Below are positions 8,340 through 21,400 of a stretch of DNA of 64,000 bases, piece after piece. A program made the translations under genes and the position numbers. A model generated the notes under the pieces. The model was not told where the DNA came from and did not search any database. It saw nothing but the letters and a program-made list of their open reading frames with translations. Each line of letters starts with the position of its first letter. The first letter of the stretch is position 1. The stretch is from positions 744,001 through 808,000 of the forward strand of contig CM063245.1 of assembly GCA_032158295.1 (NCBI GenBank), written 5' to 3'. Source of the DNA: Pycnopodia helianthoides (Eukaryota > Echinodermata > Asteroidea > Forcipulatida > Asteriidae).

Positions 8340-11300
8340 CACATGAAGAAGCATAAATAACTGCAATCAGATCAACAAATTTAACCCACATATGTTTCAA
8401 AACGATACTTGAGTCATACATGAATTAATAATTTCCTCAAAAATCACAACATTGACTCCAAAGAAGAGTTTGACCATAGCGGTCATCCACTGCCAAATGC
8501 AAGTGAAAACAGAGTCAACTGATTCACAACACTAACATTTGTAGTCCACTGGGCCCATCGACATAACCAGTCAAAATATATAACAAAGATTATGAAACTC
8601 AAGCTGAATATCACTTACAAAAGCATTCGGAATCAGGAAACCGCAAGTTAAAAATGAGGAACTTATTTATGAACATGGAAAATGTAAACAGATTGTCTTG
8701 CAATGTAGGTACTTTGCAGTGTTTATTTTCTGTCCATGCTATGGTTTTACAAAGTGGGCTCACGAGCTAGGTAGTAAGTACTACTAACTAGCCAAGCTGC
8801 TGGCATACAAAGAGAAAAAATTAGGTTTGATTTACAAGTGGGATTTACTTGTGTGGTCGGCAAGTGAAGAAAACAATGAAGGGAAACCCCTGCAATGACA
8901 TGATATCCTCACAAATGATTCTCTGAAGGACACTTTATCCAAGCTACAAATACTTGTATAAAACAAAGATGAAATGGGACATTTCTCATGTTGCAACTAT
9001 TTATCAAAACAATAATCTTTCGCAATGAGATAACAGGAACACAATTTAGCTGTAGAAGCAACCAGCACACTATAAGGTCAAGCTCCTTTTCATGTCCTGG
9101 CATTCACTGCAGTTTTTTTCCCAATAGCAAGAACTCTCTGCCAGGAGTACATAATGTATATGCTGAGGGCAGATACGGTTCTTTTGGCAACACTGAATGC
9201 AAACTTCCATAGGATCTTAGATGGTTTTTGAATAAAATAACAGGCCCCCCATCGACAAATATTGGCACTACATAAACTTTCATTATTATTAACAGACTAC
9301 AGCTCAAGGTGTGAAATAACATGGAAACCTTACCTTACTTCTTCAGTTTTAACGCCAGACTGTAACAAATCTGGGAAAGCTGAACTGTTAGCTATGGACC
9401 TATACATCTTGATGTCATCTTAGCCCTTGCTTGTCCGCATGGAGAGACCAACTGTTGTCCATTGACCTGTACACCCATCTGATGCCATCTTAGCCCTGGC
9501 TCACAGCATGTCACCAATGCAGTAAACAAAACACAAAAATACAAATCTCAATTCAATACAGTTATTTTGGGGTTATTTGAGGTGCATTGAAATGGTTGTT
9601 AAATGATAGTGTGATAAATTAATGGATTAGAAATGTTGCAATATGAAAGGAAGGAGGTGTGAAAACATGTTAGTTTGTTAATATCATGCAGAGTTATTTG
9701 GTGCAAGTGCGTTGTGATCAAGTGAGGGGTGGAGTTTCTTGCAATTCCAATCCAAGTTGAGAATCTGAACAATGAAGCAGAGTAATCCAAGATATCAGTG
9801 CTGGCTCTCTCATCTCTGTGCATACTTTGAGGCGACCTGTGAAAAAGAAGATATCAACGCACTTTTCAGAATTAAACAATTAAACGCCATTCTCAGTCTA
9901 TTTAAATAGACAGTCACAAACCTGCAGTGCTCCAGCACATCCTTTGTATGCTCCGTGCTTTAGTGTTTTCAGCAAAATTACAAACTATTTAGGATTACGA
10001 CCCTTTCCCAACAAACAAAAGGGATGCCAACCTGGATAGTGGCTTGGACTCAAAAGCATTATCATTATTATGACAAAACAAAGCCCTGAAACAATTCTCT
10101 GAAGGCAAGCCAAAAAGGATAATCAAGATTCTTTACTGACAGGTTTGTTTAAAAGTTTTTAAAAAAAAATTTGAAATGTATTTCACCTTAGGGGTCATTT
10201 CTGAATGGCACCAGGTTTTGTATAAAATCAAGTCCAAACATCTCTGCATGAGTATCTTCAAAAAAATAATGTTGATTTGACTGAATTAACCCAACCTACC
10301 TTGCCTACATTATCCAAGCTGACTAGTCAGGGGCTACTGGACACAGAACTCAACTCATCGCCTTGAAATGAAGCATCCTGGTGTGGCAGAGTCATGTGTA
10401 CATGGGTTGGATGGATGATAAAGTCTGGATCCTTGGTTCCTCCACTCAGGCCACTTGTAAATAAAACCGGGAAAATCATGAAGTCGAAAATGTCACTGTT
10501 GTGAAACATACATTTGAAAAATTTACATTTTGAAAGAGTATAATTTTATAGAAACAGTGGTGTTCAAGCAATAAAGTTCATTTGAGGGACATTCTGTTGA
10601 AGTTTGAATGTGAGGATCAAGGTAAGATCATGCATTTTTCATTGCTCAAGTAATAATAGTCAGATTTATTAAGCACCTCACGGTGAGTCAACCCTTGGTA
10701 AAAAATATGTGTGCCCTACTACCTTTTCCATTTGCCCTGTAAAATATTTTAATTCAGAAGTAATGAATTAGTTGGAAATATACTTACTAATTTCCCCTTG
10801 ATGTATTTTCAGGCCTTGCTCATGATGCAACATCACTGGTGGATCATGAATTTCATTACTACCATATAGGCACATACTACAAAGTTTACATTTAAGGTGT
10901 GAGTTTGAAAATTTCTTTTCCCCCAACTATTGACCATCTACAATAATTTGTAATCAACCACCCTACTTGTTCTGCTACACCCATGTTACATAAATAAACT
11001 AGGCCAATGTTGAGGACCATGTCCATTATAATAAACTATAATAAGGTTTTTAAAAATCATTTCCAAATGTTGCTTGTTTTTTTTTATGTCAATTATCATA
11101 TTTTTTAAGCGCATTTGGCATGTGGGCACATATTCTGTGTCAGCTCAGTTCAACTTATTGAAACAAGAGGTACAGTGGGAGAAGTTTCTTAAACATGACC
11201 ATTTTTTTAGAAGGATATTTCACTCACGGTAATAGGTCAACTTGTTTCAAATAATTAAAAAACGCAAAGTTTTATACGAAAAATTTGTTTGGTTTTCTGA

Positions 11301-13960
11301 GCAATAATGAAAATGAGTAGCAAACATGGTATTTTACATGTGTACATGTAGTGTACATCAACTGCAAGAATTTGTTATACTAATTTATTTTTGCACTGAC
11401 ATTTTACGTTACACATGCAGTGCAGGCCAGTAATAGAAGAACAGGTTCAGAAGACAGTATAAAGAAATTATCGTGAAGCCCCTAAAAACAGTTTCTACTC
11501 TAGATTTATGTTTACCAAGTAGAATAACTACTATTACTGAATAATAAGCAATACTGATTTGGCTATTTACTGAGCTTATGTCTACAGTTCCAATTCTATC
11601 CAAGTCAGGCACTTTATACTAAAGGGACTACCTCCATGCCCCCGGTCATTGCAATGGTGCCTCTTAAAATGTTCCAGCACAAATTTTAATTTCGCTCTTT
11701 AGTAAAAAGAAGAAAAAAAGCTCTTGCCTGAGCAACAACAAAGTATCAAGCCTGTGAGTACATGTACATGGGGGCCATAGTATTCCTTACAATAAAACAA
11801 AATATTCAGTCATCTTTTGGGGCAATTCTACAGACTGTAAATTTGGCAATGGTTTAAAAAGGTTAAGTATTTTGTCTTAACGAGTCCCTTTGTTTTTTCA
11901 TAAAGTAACAATGTACCTATAAATCCTAACAAATTATCTTGCTAACCCTTTTCAGTGGCAAAAATAAGGTAAATTGTCATGAAGGGAGGGCAACTTTTTG
12001 GGGGGGACACTTCTATTCCATTGAAACTGAAGTTCAAGTTCTAAAACCCTTTTTCAGCTCTCTTGATTTTAAGGTAGTTAATATGTTTTTATAAGATAAT
12101 CTCACCTAGAGGTAAACAAAAATGTAACCCCAAAAAATTGTAATTCTTGAAAGACTTTGTTTTGTTATGTACTTCAAACTTTCAGGGGGATGGATTTCCT
12201 GGAGTACATGTAATTTACATACGTCTGAAGACCCTCAAATAATTTTTTAAAGGCAGAGTGTACTTTTGGTAATTGCTCCAAAAACTTACTTGTTAAAGAG
12301 CATTGTGGAGCTGTTGTTATTATCATTGTCAGAAACTATACCCCTTTGAAGTACTGTAGTTTTGGAGAGTGGTAATTTTTCACCAAAGAGTTTTTTTTCC
12401 GAGAAAGGTTTTAGTCAGGCATGAAACCTCTCGGACATCTGAAACCCACACAATTATATACACCGTAAATAACACACATAGTTTTTTGCAATTGTCAGAG
12501 AGTTAATCACTGGTCATTGCTAACCATGGAAATATTGGAACTGCTCTACAGAGCACTAAGAAAACTAAGTTTCACTATAATTTGTGTCATCATGGCCAGT
12601 ACAACAAGTGCAATTATGATGACCCTTTAGTCCTAAAACTAAATCAGTTTTTAGCCAAAAATATAGGCACTGCTCTAACACTGCTCATAAAACTAAGTTT
12701 CACTACAATTTGTGGGGAAAACTAAAACGCTCAACTAAAATGTCAAGAACATTAAATGCCTCAATGAATGCAATGTTTTATTTAGGACAGTTAATCATAA
12801 GTATAATTTGGGGACTGCAAAATGAGTTTCTGACTATAGAATTAAAAGAACTGAGGTGTGGATGTTCAGCTTTTGGAGAAAACAACAACAGCCAACAACA
12901 ACAAAGTGGGTTTAAGAATGCTGCACAGGAACGTATTGGAACAATATCATATATAAACTCTAACAAAAAAATAATTTGTATGTCTTTTAAAAAATTGTAA
13001 CCATCTCACTTCATAAACCTGGAAAATATTGAAAACTAAAGAAAGAAACCAAAAGAAATTACTGATTTGGATAGCTCTGATGACTATTTGTAACTTTTTG
13101 TAAATTATTTCCATATAAACTATAAGAAATTTTTAATTTGGGGTAAACTTGTCATGGAATTGCCTGTGTGTTTACAATAAATTGTGTATGAAACTTCATT
13201 TATATGATAAATGATAAACCACAACATTTTGTCTTTTGCAGTGGCACACTTATTGAAATGGAACAAAAAACTATCTCTGTTAATTGTACACTACTAATTT
13301 ACCTCCCCTAATTGGTTGGGACTAAAAGGACATGAAGGCCAAAATGTAATTGACAATTTAGAGGATTTGGAATAATAATCAAGGCCAGTTTAAATTTTCC
13401 CAGAGTGGGAAAACAAAGTCTTAATCTTATCTTATAATCTTAATCACCTATAGGAATTGCAGCTGTAAAATATTTCCAATTAAACCTACAAAAGCAGTTA
13501 TTTCAATATCCAATAAAATAGAAAATGTACATTAGTGTTTGCTACTGCATGTTTGTCACCTACGAGAGTCCATACAGCATAAGAGAGGCATTAACTAAGC
13601 GTACTAGATAGTGAGCCCAATAAGAGGATATTGTGCCATCGCAAAATACTTGAATGAGGTGCCTGCTGGTCTAATTAGTGACAACACGTGGTCACCATGT
13701 ACCTCATTCCATGGCTAAAGTATTTGCCAAGTTGTCTGTAAATAATACATTGACTAATCTTTGGTGAGCCCAGGTTAAAACAAAATTATGAGAACTAAAT
13801 AGGGGAACTAAATAATGACCTCAAATCGAACAAGGAATGCTCTACACTCAAGTTTCTCTCTTCCATGCAGAAAGTTCGCGGGCATAACATTTCAAGTGCA
13901 TTTTTACAATACGAAATTTAGGCCAACCCACACCTACAGCGCCAGTTTTTACAATGAATG
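8340..13960. other. Mostly noncoding interval, probably upstream introns of the unidentified gene
   Basis: Open stretches preceded by acceptor-like sites occur on the minus strand at about 9,722-9,836 (RLKVCTEMREPALISWITLL) and 10,327-10,450 (HVHMTLPHQDASFQGDELSS), both ending in stops. They could be alternative last exons or chance. A diverged tandem duplication of about 75 bases is seen at 9.38-9.50 kb, and a partial MITE starts with TTAAAGGCAGAGTGTAC near 12,247. Nothing else could be supported. Confidence 0.35.
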
Positions 13961-14180
13961 TCACACTTACATGTGTCTTTGACGAAGAAAGTTGACGCTT
14001 GCTGTACTGGCTCAACCAAGAAAATTGCAACACCAAAACAGGCGGGGATGGCGGCAATGTTGTCTTGTTAGCAGTCAGTCCGTCTCTATACTTAAAACCA
14101 GCGTGCGCACGACGTCCAGTGCAGAAATCGCCACACGTGACACAATGGGACAAAAGACCATTCATTCTCTCTAGAGAAAG

Positions 14181-14352
14181 CTATGGTGGCCCTGAAGGGA
14201 CATCGCATATCGCAAACATGTGCGCAGACTTGTGCGATATGCGATGTCGTGAAATTCATCGCAAATATGTGCGCAGACGTATGCGATGTCGTGAAATTAA
14301 TCGCGAATGTGTGCGCAGACTTGTATGCGATGTCCCTTCAGGGCCACCATAG
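14181..14352. mobile_element. 172-bp MITE with 27-base terminal inverted repeats and internal direct repeats
   Basis: Starts CTATGGTGGCCCTGAAGGGA and ends with the exact complement (TCCCTTCAGGGCCACCATAG). Inside are about three copies of a 45-50-base unit with GTGCGCAGAC and ATGCGATGTCGTGAAATT. AAAG flanks both ends and may be the target duplication. Noncoding. Confidence 0.85.
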
Positions 14353-17300
14353 AAAGCACATTCCTAAACGAGCAACTCCCTTCAGTAGACAGAGCAGATA
14401 AGATTACCGGAAAAGAAGAAGTTTTTCCATAAAAGCGTTCAAATAAAAACCAACCTTATGAATAAAATTAAAACTGGATAATTCGCTGAGTTTAAAGAAG
14501 AACTTTTTACACTTTTGTGAAATAAGAGGGCATTATAGAAAATAGTTTTCACAAGACAGAGGGCGCACTTCATACAGCGTGCATCACTCAAATTAATGAA
14601 CTTCCAAATAATGTTTGTTTGGTTGTGTTTGTGTTTTTGTGTTTTTTTGTTTTTTTTTTTTTTTTTGGGGGGGGGCAATTCTTGACATTACATTATACAA
14701 AATGTAAACATTCTGATCTGACCAATTTATACTTGATAGCATTAGTGATTGGCCTCACAGTCCAAACAAATTTGCCTAGACCTAGCACCTGATTGGCCGA
14801 CCGACCCAAACTGTGATTGGCTAAAGTTTATGAATATTCAGTACCTAAACCCTTTCCTGAAACCTTGTTTTGCATAAAACTATTTTATACACATAATGGT
14901 GAGACGGGCAATAGTTTTGGAGAAAGGAAAATTGATCACGATTAAGTGCACCCGAATTAAACTTCGTCTAGTAAAAGGATTGTATCAAATTAATTTGATA
15001 AAATTTAGTATCTTGCTGCCACGAAATGCTCTAAAATTGAACATCACATGAAGTAAATTTTGATGAAAACAGGGTTAATTACATTGTCTACACATCGTGG
15101 GTGAGAGGGTTGTAATCTATTACCGCAATAGTCTGATCTTTCCAGTCATTGTTGTTCATAGTTCTTATTTATGTTTAAACAGTAACCGGTGGTAATACTA
15201 TTTTATTACAAATCATATACCTATAAAACAATATTTTCAAATTATACAATTTAATCACTACATTTACAATCTTTGGCATTTAATTTGTTTGTTGAATGTA
15301 AGGGAAATAGCTTCATGTATAAACAATCTTCCAATGTTTATAACAGCTTACTGTTTTCAAATTTATAAAACATTTCTTAATACAAATTTGTCCAAGTTAA
15401 ACAATGGCACGCAGGTTAAACCTTTAAAAAACTATTAATTTGTTTCTATATTTCCACCAACTGTGGAGGTTTAGGTTAAAATATAAACTACAGTTTCTTT
15501 TTTCATGTTGACAACATTGGTAATTGCTCAAGACCAGATATCCATGCACACTTTGTGTGACCCAGCATTTACATCAAATAACGAACCTGTGAAAGTTTAA
15601 ACTCAATTGGGCAATAGGAGTCACAATAGTGAAAAACTCTATCACTGTTTCTACTAGCTGTTTTCAAACATCGGGGTTTCGGAAATGTGAGATCAAAAAT
15701 AATTGTTTAAATCATTTCTTTAAAAAACAATTCAAATAGCAAAAAATATTTCAAGGGAAGTTTTCAACCATGACCACTTTTATACCAAGTAAATCTGTGA
15801 ACAATGATATTTTCCATCTTACAAATTGTATATACTCCCATTGTTTTAATTGTTATTATTCCAAAGGATTGTAAAACAGTTAAGGCAACATTTATCTTCA
15901 ATTGGTTTCCTTTGTAGCTTTCTCAATGGTTTGTTTTAAACTTTGCAACAATACCTTTTCCAAGGAATATCCTTAATAGCTTTCATAGATCTGAAGGAAA
16001 TTGTGAACAAGTACACTTTTTGGCATAAATCATAATAGTTATTGCTAAAGGATACCAGAAATGATGTATAACAAAACAGGCTTACTGTTACAACTAAATC
16101 TATGCATCTCAAAAGACAAACTTGGCAAATTTTAAAGTGTGGGCACGTTTTCGCCTCGTTTCTATCCTCACAGTTTTATAGCAGTTTATTTATGCAAAAT
16201 TTTGTGTATAAGTTAATCAACTACATCTGTACTTAATTGCAGTTTATTTATGCGAAAAATATTGTAGAAGTCAATCAACTACATCTGTTTTAATATAAGT
16301 TTGTTTGCTTTTTGTTTGTTACTCTTTGTATTTTTTGTTTACAATGTATAATAAGAAAATGGTAAAGTAGAGCATGGATAACTGCTTAATCTTAACATTG
16401 TTTGAAAATAAGAATGGAAAAGTAACCCTTACTTCACTCCAAATGCACTTATCATTGATAAAATGATGACTGAATAACAATTTAAAAAACAGAACATAAA
16501 AAACACATTTTTTAAGGCATTTATTAAAAAGATATAAAGCAAACCCAAAACAGCTGTTACAAATGTGAGCTAGCAATAAACGTTTACAGGTTTATGATAT
16601 TTTTGAATTCACTAAAGAAGCTGAAATAATTTATCTATAAACTTTCTCCTCTAGGATCTTGTTCCAACTATCCAGTCTGTGCGCACCATAGATAAATCCA
16701 CAAAATGTATGCAGCCTGCAGCTGTCCAGCTTTCTCCTGAAGACGATCAGAGCACACTGATCAAAAAGTCAAGTTGTTAAACAACTGGTTCTTTTCAGAA
16801 CTACAACAACTTGTACAGAAATACTTTATATAAATTATGCTACTGCAAACCTCACTAGACTAAATGTTTGTACCTTTATAATCTTCTTGACTTTGACCAA
16901 TCCAATTAAAATTTATATCCATCAAAACGATGCTATTTTCCCTGCAGAGTTACAGATAGTATATTTTTGATTCAGTTAACTGTTTGGCAATGCAGAAAAT
17001 ATAAGTAGACTATTGTCCCAAGTGCAATGTCAACAATGAAACTTTAAAAAACTAAATATTGATTTCTTACTGGTAATGTCACAAATAAATCATTATTTTA
17101 AATACTAACCCATCATCTCTTTAAAATATATCAATCTATGAATAACTTTATGTGAATTAGTATTGTACAATCTTTAATGTAAGACAAATCTTAAAAAATA
17201 TTGTAAGCAAAGCAATCTGTTAAGTAATGGAAGATAACTACTGCTTACCTTAAAGGCATACATAATAATTTTTGACTACAGACTTATAGTGTTATAGCTA

Positions 17301-17796
17301 TGGAATTAGCATGTATAGTTCCTTTAAGGCTGAATTCATGCTACCATAATGCTGTACAGTTGCTAATGTAAGGTTTTCTTCAAACTTCATTCTTTAATTT
17401 GTGAAAGCACTCTACACAAAGAGCTGAAAACTTACCTCTACAAAAAATTGCGACTATTTCAATAAATATAAGTTCTAAGGGAATTTGTGTATGCTGATTC
17501 TGGACTGGAGTTTAAATATGCTTAGGCATATAGATGAACCTTCAGCCCTCCCTTGTCACACAGGAATCAACACTAAGGCAGCATTCAAAATAAACAACTT
17601 TAGCTATGGCTGTGGCTCTTGGCTGTAGTGTCACTGATGAGAATACACCTTTGCAGTGATCTGGCCATAGCCACAGAATGAACAATCAATTAGGACGTGG
17701 CTTACTTTTAGGTAAACTGAATCACCTTTTCAATTGAAACAAATGTAGCCATATCTTGATATGATATTGACTATACACAGAAACAGACTGCAGTCT
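14353..17796. other. AT-rich noncoding interval 3' of the myosin gene
   Basis: It should include the myosin 3' UTR. A MITE of the TTGGTAA/TTACCAA family lies at about 15,500-15,845, and a short element bounded by CCTTAAAGG and CCTTTAAGG at about 17,250-17,333. A TATGGCTGTGGCTC / GGCCATAGCCACAG inverted pair lies at 17.60-17.68 kb. No gene recognised. Confidence 0.4.
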
Positions 17797-18458
17797 TTAT
17801 TTCCTACCGGCGTAGAAACCGCGAGGGGATTCTTGCGTAGGACTAGACATGTTATTATAAGCACTACCATTACTAACTCCTCCTGGTTTGACAGGGGCTT
17901 GCTTGTATGCTGACTGTCTTGCCTTTGCAGAGCGTGGTAGACCCATTTGAAGAATGTTACCAGTGGGCGGTGGAGGGGGAGCCTGAGGGATGTTAGCCCC
18001 TCCTGACTGCTGGTCCCATGATGGTGTTCGATTATGTCCATCATTATCTCTCTTTGGGCTTTTATTTGGATTGAAGAAGAGACCTCCAGCAGTTGAGACG
18101 GCTTCCTGTTGCCCTCGTGGTGTCATCTGCAAATCAGCCGAGATATCAGACGCTTCTCCAGTTGATGAAGCTGGTGAGGATCTCTGATGGGACTGTACAC
18201 CTGGTGACATCCCTCGATTCCAATCGGAGAGATCACTGGGAGAGCGGATCACATTACTAGATGTCATCTCGGGCATTGGTACTGCTCCCCAGCGCTTTGC
18301 AGGGTTGTGTGGGCTGTCCTCATCCGGTTGGAATGTGGCTGCTGGTTAGGATGTTGAATGTCATTGTAGTCCGTCATGTCATCCGATGGTTGGTTTGGGT
18401 GCTTGCTGAATGTATGGGCTTGCATGTGAAGGCTGATCTCTTGAATGATTTTAGTGCA
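17797..18458 (-). CDS. MYO15A: Myosin XV last exon: F3 helix and Ser/Pro-rich tail, frameshifted
   Basis: Opens with CTKIIQEISLHMQAHTFSKH, the last F3 helix. A downstream frame then runs PAATFQPDEDSPHNPAKRWG, AVPMPEMTSSNVIRSPSDLS and on through a Pro-rich tail to SPRGFYAGRK and TAA. The first frame stops at 18,264-18,266, and the second opens only below 18,346. No GT exists between the acceptor and that point to act as a donor, so an intron does not explain the change; one base appears to be missing. An AATAAA overlaps the stop region, and no better poly(A) signal was chosen. Confidence 0.85.
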
Positions 18459-21400
18459 CTGAGGACAAAAACAAAAAGTTGCAATATTTGTAAGAGTCGA
18501 AAACTAATAAGGGAAAAAAGAGTGTCAACGAGGTCTTGCAAGGTTTTAATGGCCATTGACCAAGTCACAACTCTTTTATTCCTATTCATAAATGCCCTCT
18601 TTGTTAATAGGTGTAATAATCTGTAAATTTTCAGTTCCGGTCACGTCCCTGGGCTCCGTTGTGTGAAAGGTCAAATTTGACCAACGCTCAACGGCTGTGC
18701 CTATGTGCCAACGAAATAGATTTTACATGAGTTCGGGTATGTATTGATTGCATTACGTGTTAATTAGCGCCACACGTAAGCTTGCACAACTTGAGTATGT
18801 TTAAACACTTCTCACCGTGCTTAAATCGCACGTTTTGACATGGTGTAGCCTTGTTGATTTCAATTATTGGACCAAGTGACGCTTGGAGGTCATGGGTCAA
18901 GTCATCAATAAGTAGCAGACTTTAAATACTTAAGAAAATAAAATCTTACCAGATTTGCTTGAAGTCTGGTGACTTTCTGCACCATCAAGTTGCCGCATTT
19001 GAGGTCTACAAACTGCATGCCATCATTCCCTTTAAGATGCCGAGATGACACAACTGCATCAAAGCCATGTGTCACCAACAATTCCTAGAACAACAAAACA
19101 ATCTGAATGAGGAACTTGTATTCCCTTTTCTTTTTACTTCCACGTACCCTAATTTATATTCACACAAACACACATTATATAAAACAAAATTACAAAGTAG
19201 TAGCGATCCATATTCTAATAACTTACATGTGATTCTGGATGTAAAAAGTGGATTCCAGCCTTGTTAATAGCCAATAAGCATCCTCCTCCAACACGAGAAT
19301 CTGACACATGCTGAATAAAACAATAATGAACAATAATTACAATAAATGCCTGAATTCAGATTTCAAATAATAAACCACAAGGGAAACTGACTGGGTAAAC
19401 TTTAAATTATTTGAGGTTAACCAAAGAAAAATTGACTAGAGCGGGATTTGAACCAATGACCTACGGAAACCAACTGAGCAATCTAGCCCTATGTTGGCCA
19501 TCGATCCCTATTTTGTCAACACCTTTGTTCGGGGGTGCCAGTCAGAAGCCATACAACCCTTAACCGTTTTATGGCTTCTGATTTGCACCCACGATCAAAG
19601 ATATTGACAAACTAGGAAGACCCCCAATATAAGGCTAGATAGCTCAGTTGGTAGAGCACCGGCACGTTAATCTTGAGGTCGTTGGTTCGAATCCCTCTAG
19701 TCAATTTTCTTTGATTAAATCCAAAATAATCAATTCAGAATGGTCAGGTACATACTGAGAACAAATTTCATAGATCTGCTTACCATGGAATTTTGCACTT
19801 AGGACTCCCTGCTGCTTAAAGAGTCACATGCTTTTACAGTTTACCATAAGCGTGGAATTCTGTGGTAAGCAGGGCCATTAAATCGGGCCCTGGTTACACA
19901 TAAACAGTTGCTTTATTTTTCCAGAGTTGAACATTTTTCAGGTATGTCATAAAAGAAGTTACCTTTGTTCTAGATCATCAATATTCAATTGCACTTGATA
20001 GGAATCTTTCCCTCATATAACAAGTTTTTCTTTCTTTCAAGCTTTACACTTTGAGGGTGTTGGCAAACAATTGTTTTTGGTGATCTTTGAAATGTCGCCA
20101 CTAATCGTCAATCTTTACACCTTTTCATCCATGACAATTAACCCAACAACATAAAATGATCTCAAAACTCAAATCTGTTGACTATGTTATAAGGGATAGA
20201 CATGCAAGCCTGTGCATGCTAGTTATTTTGGATATGCAATAGTAAGGAGCGTCTCAAAAGTCAGGCATATTCTAGGTGCGTATTAAAGAATGCTCTTGTT
20301 GGCACACGCTCATAATACATTGGACCCCCAGAATGTTCCCCTGGACCACACTATTGTTCCGAATTACGGGAGCAACCTGACACGAATGAACACCTGAATT
20401 AGTATTTTGAGCGTTCTGATGGAATGTTCCGGAGGTCCAATGGAACGGTCCATGAGCACACGCCGGAATACTTATTCAATCTAATTGGAACGTTCCCACC
20501 ATTCCGACTTTTGAGATGCTTCCTAATTTCCATTGAAGTCTTCAGGTTGCTTTTGATGGTTTGGGGTCATAAGAATTACTGTTAATCTTACTATGATATC
20601 AAAGAATCTTGAGCCAAAGAGTTGCCACTTCTTGATGATTTCAATGAACTCCATCCTGGCCTCATGCGGACTCATCGATTCTAGCAGGGGAATGTCCTCA
20701 TAGATCAGATTTAACCATTGCTGGGGATTCATACAGTCTATCAGTGGTGAGGGAATAATTCCTGGCAAGTCTTTCCTGCAACAAAGTGTAAATAATTAAT
20801 AACAATTATAATAACATGGGAGTCTTATATAGTGCACATGTCCACCAATAAGGTGCTCAAGGCATTGGAATAACAAAGAGAATTGCTTTTCAAGACAGGT
20901 TTTCTAAGTTCATGAATTATGAGACCCATTTGAGTAGCACCTTAAGGGTTTACAAGGTGTTGCAGCGCATGCAGCAGCCACTGCCAGAAACACCAGAGCA
21001 AACCCCTTCTCTTAGAGATAAGTGTAACTGGGATACTGTATGTTCATTACACAACAAACGGGACCTGCAGCTTTATGTTCCATCCAAAGGGTGAAGCAAT
21101 AATGGTTATGTGTTTTGCTGAAGAACATAAGTGTCAACATCAAGACTCGAACCCACACTCTGCTGATCACAAACACCACATCTTAAGTCTGGGGTTCTAG
21201 AATGCTTGACCACGACACGCCACAACTAATGTGTGAATTCACAAAGAAGCTATAATTGTGTACAGGGGTGTTGAGATTCAAATAATAATAGACCTCATGC
21301 AAATGATTTCACTGCTGTTGTAAGGTAAAGTGCTCCCCCCTAGCGGTCTAAAGGAGATTGCAACCACTTCATATTTTGCAGGGTTTGCACTGTATAAAGC

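Noticed and set aside
13999..14352. 117-codon plus-strand frame
   Set aside because: Its second half runs through the 172-bp MITE and its internal repeats; the first half has no recognisable content.
19633..19704. Possible tRNA gene
   Set aside because: Box A and B are good, but the anticodon stem does not pair and a mirror-image copy lies 150 bases away; it is treated as part of a foldback element.
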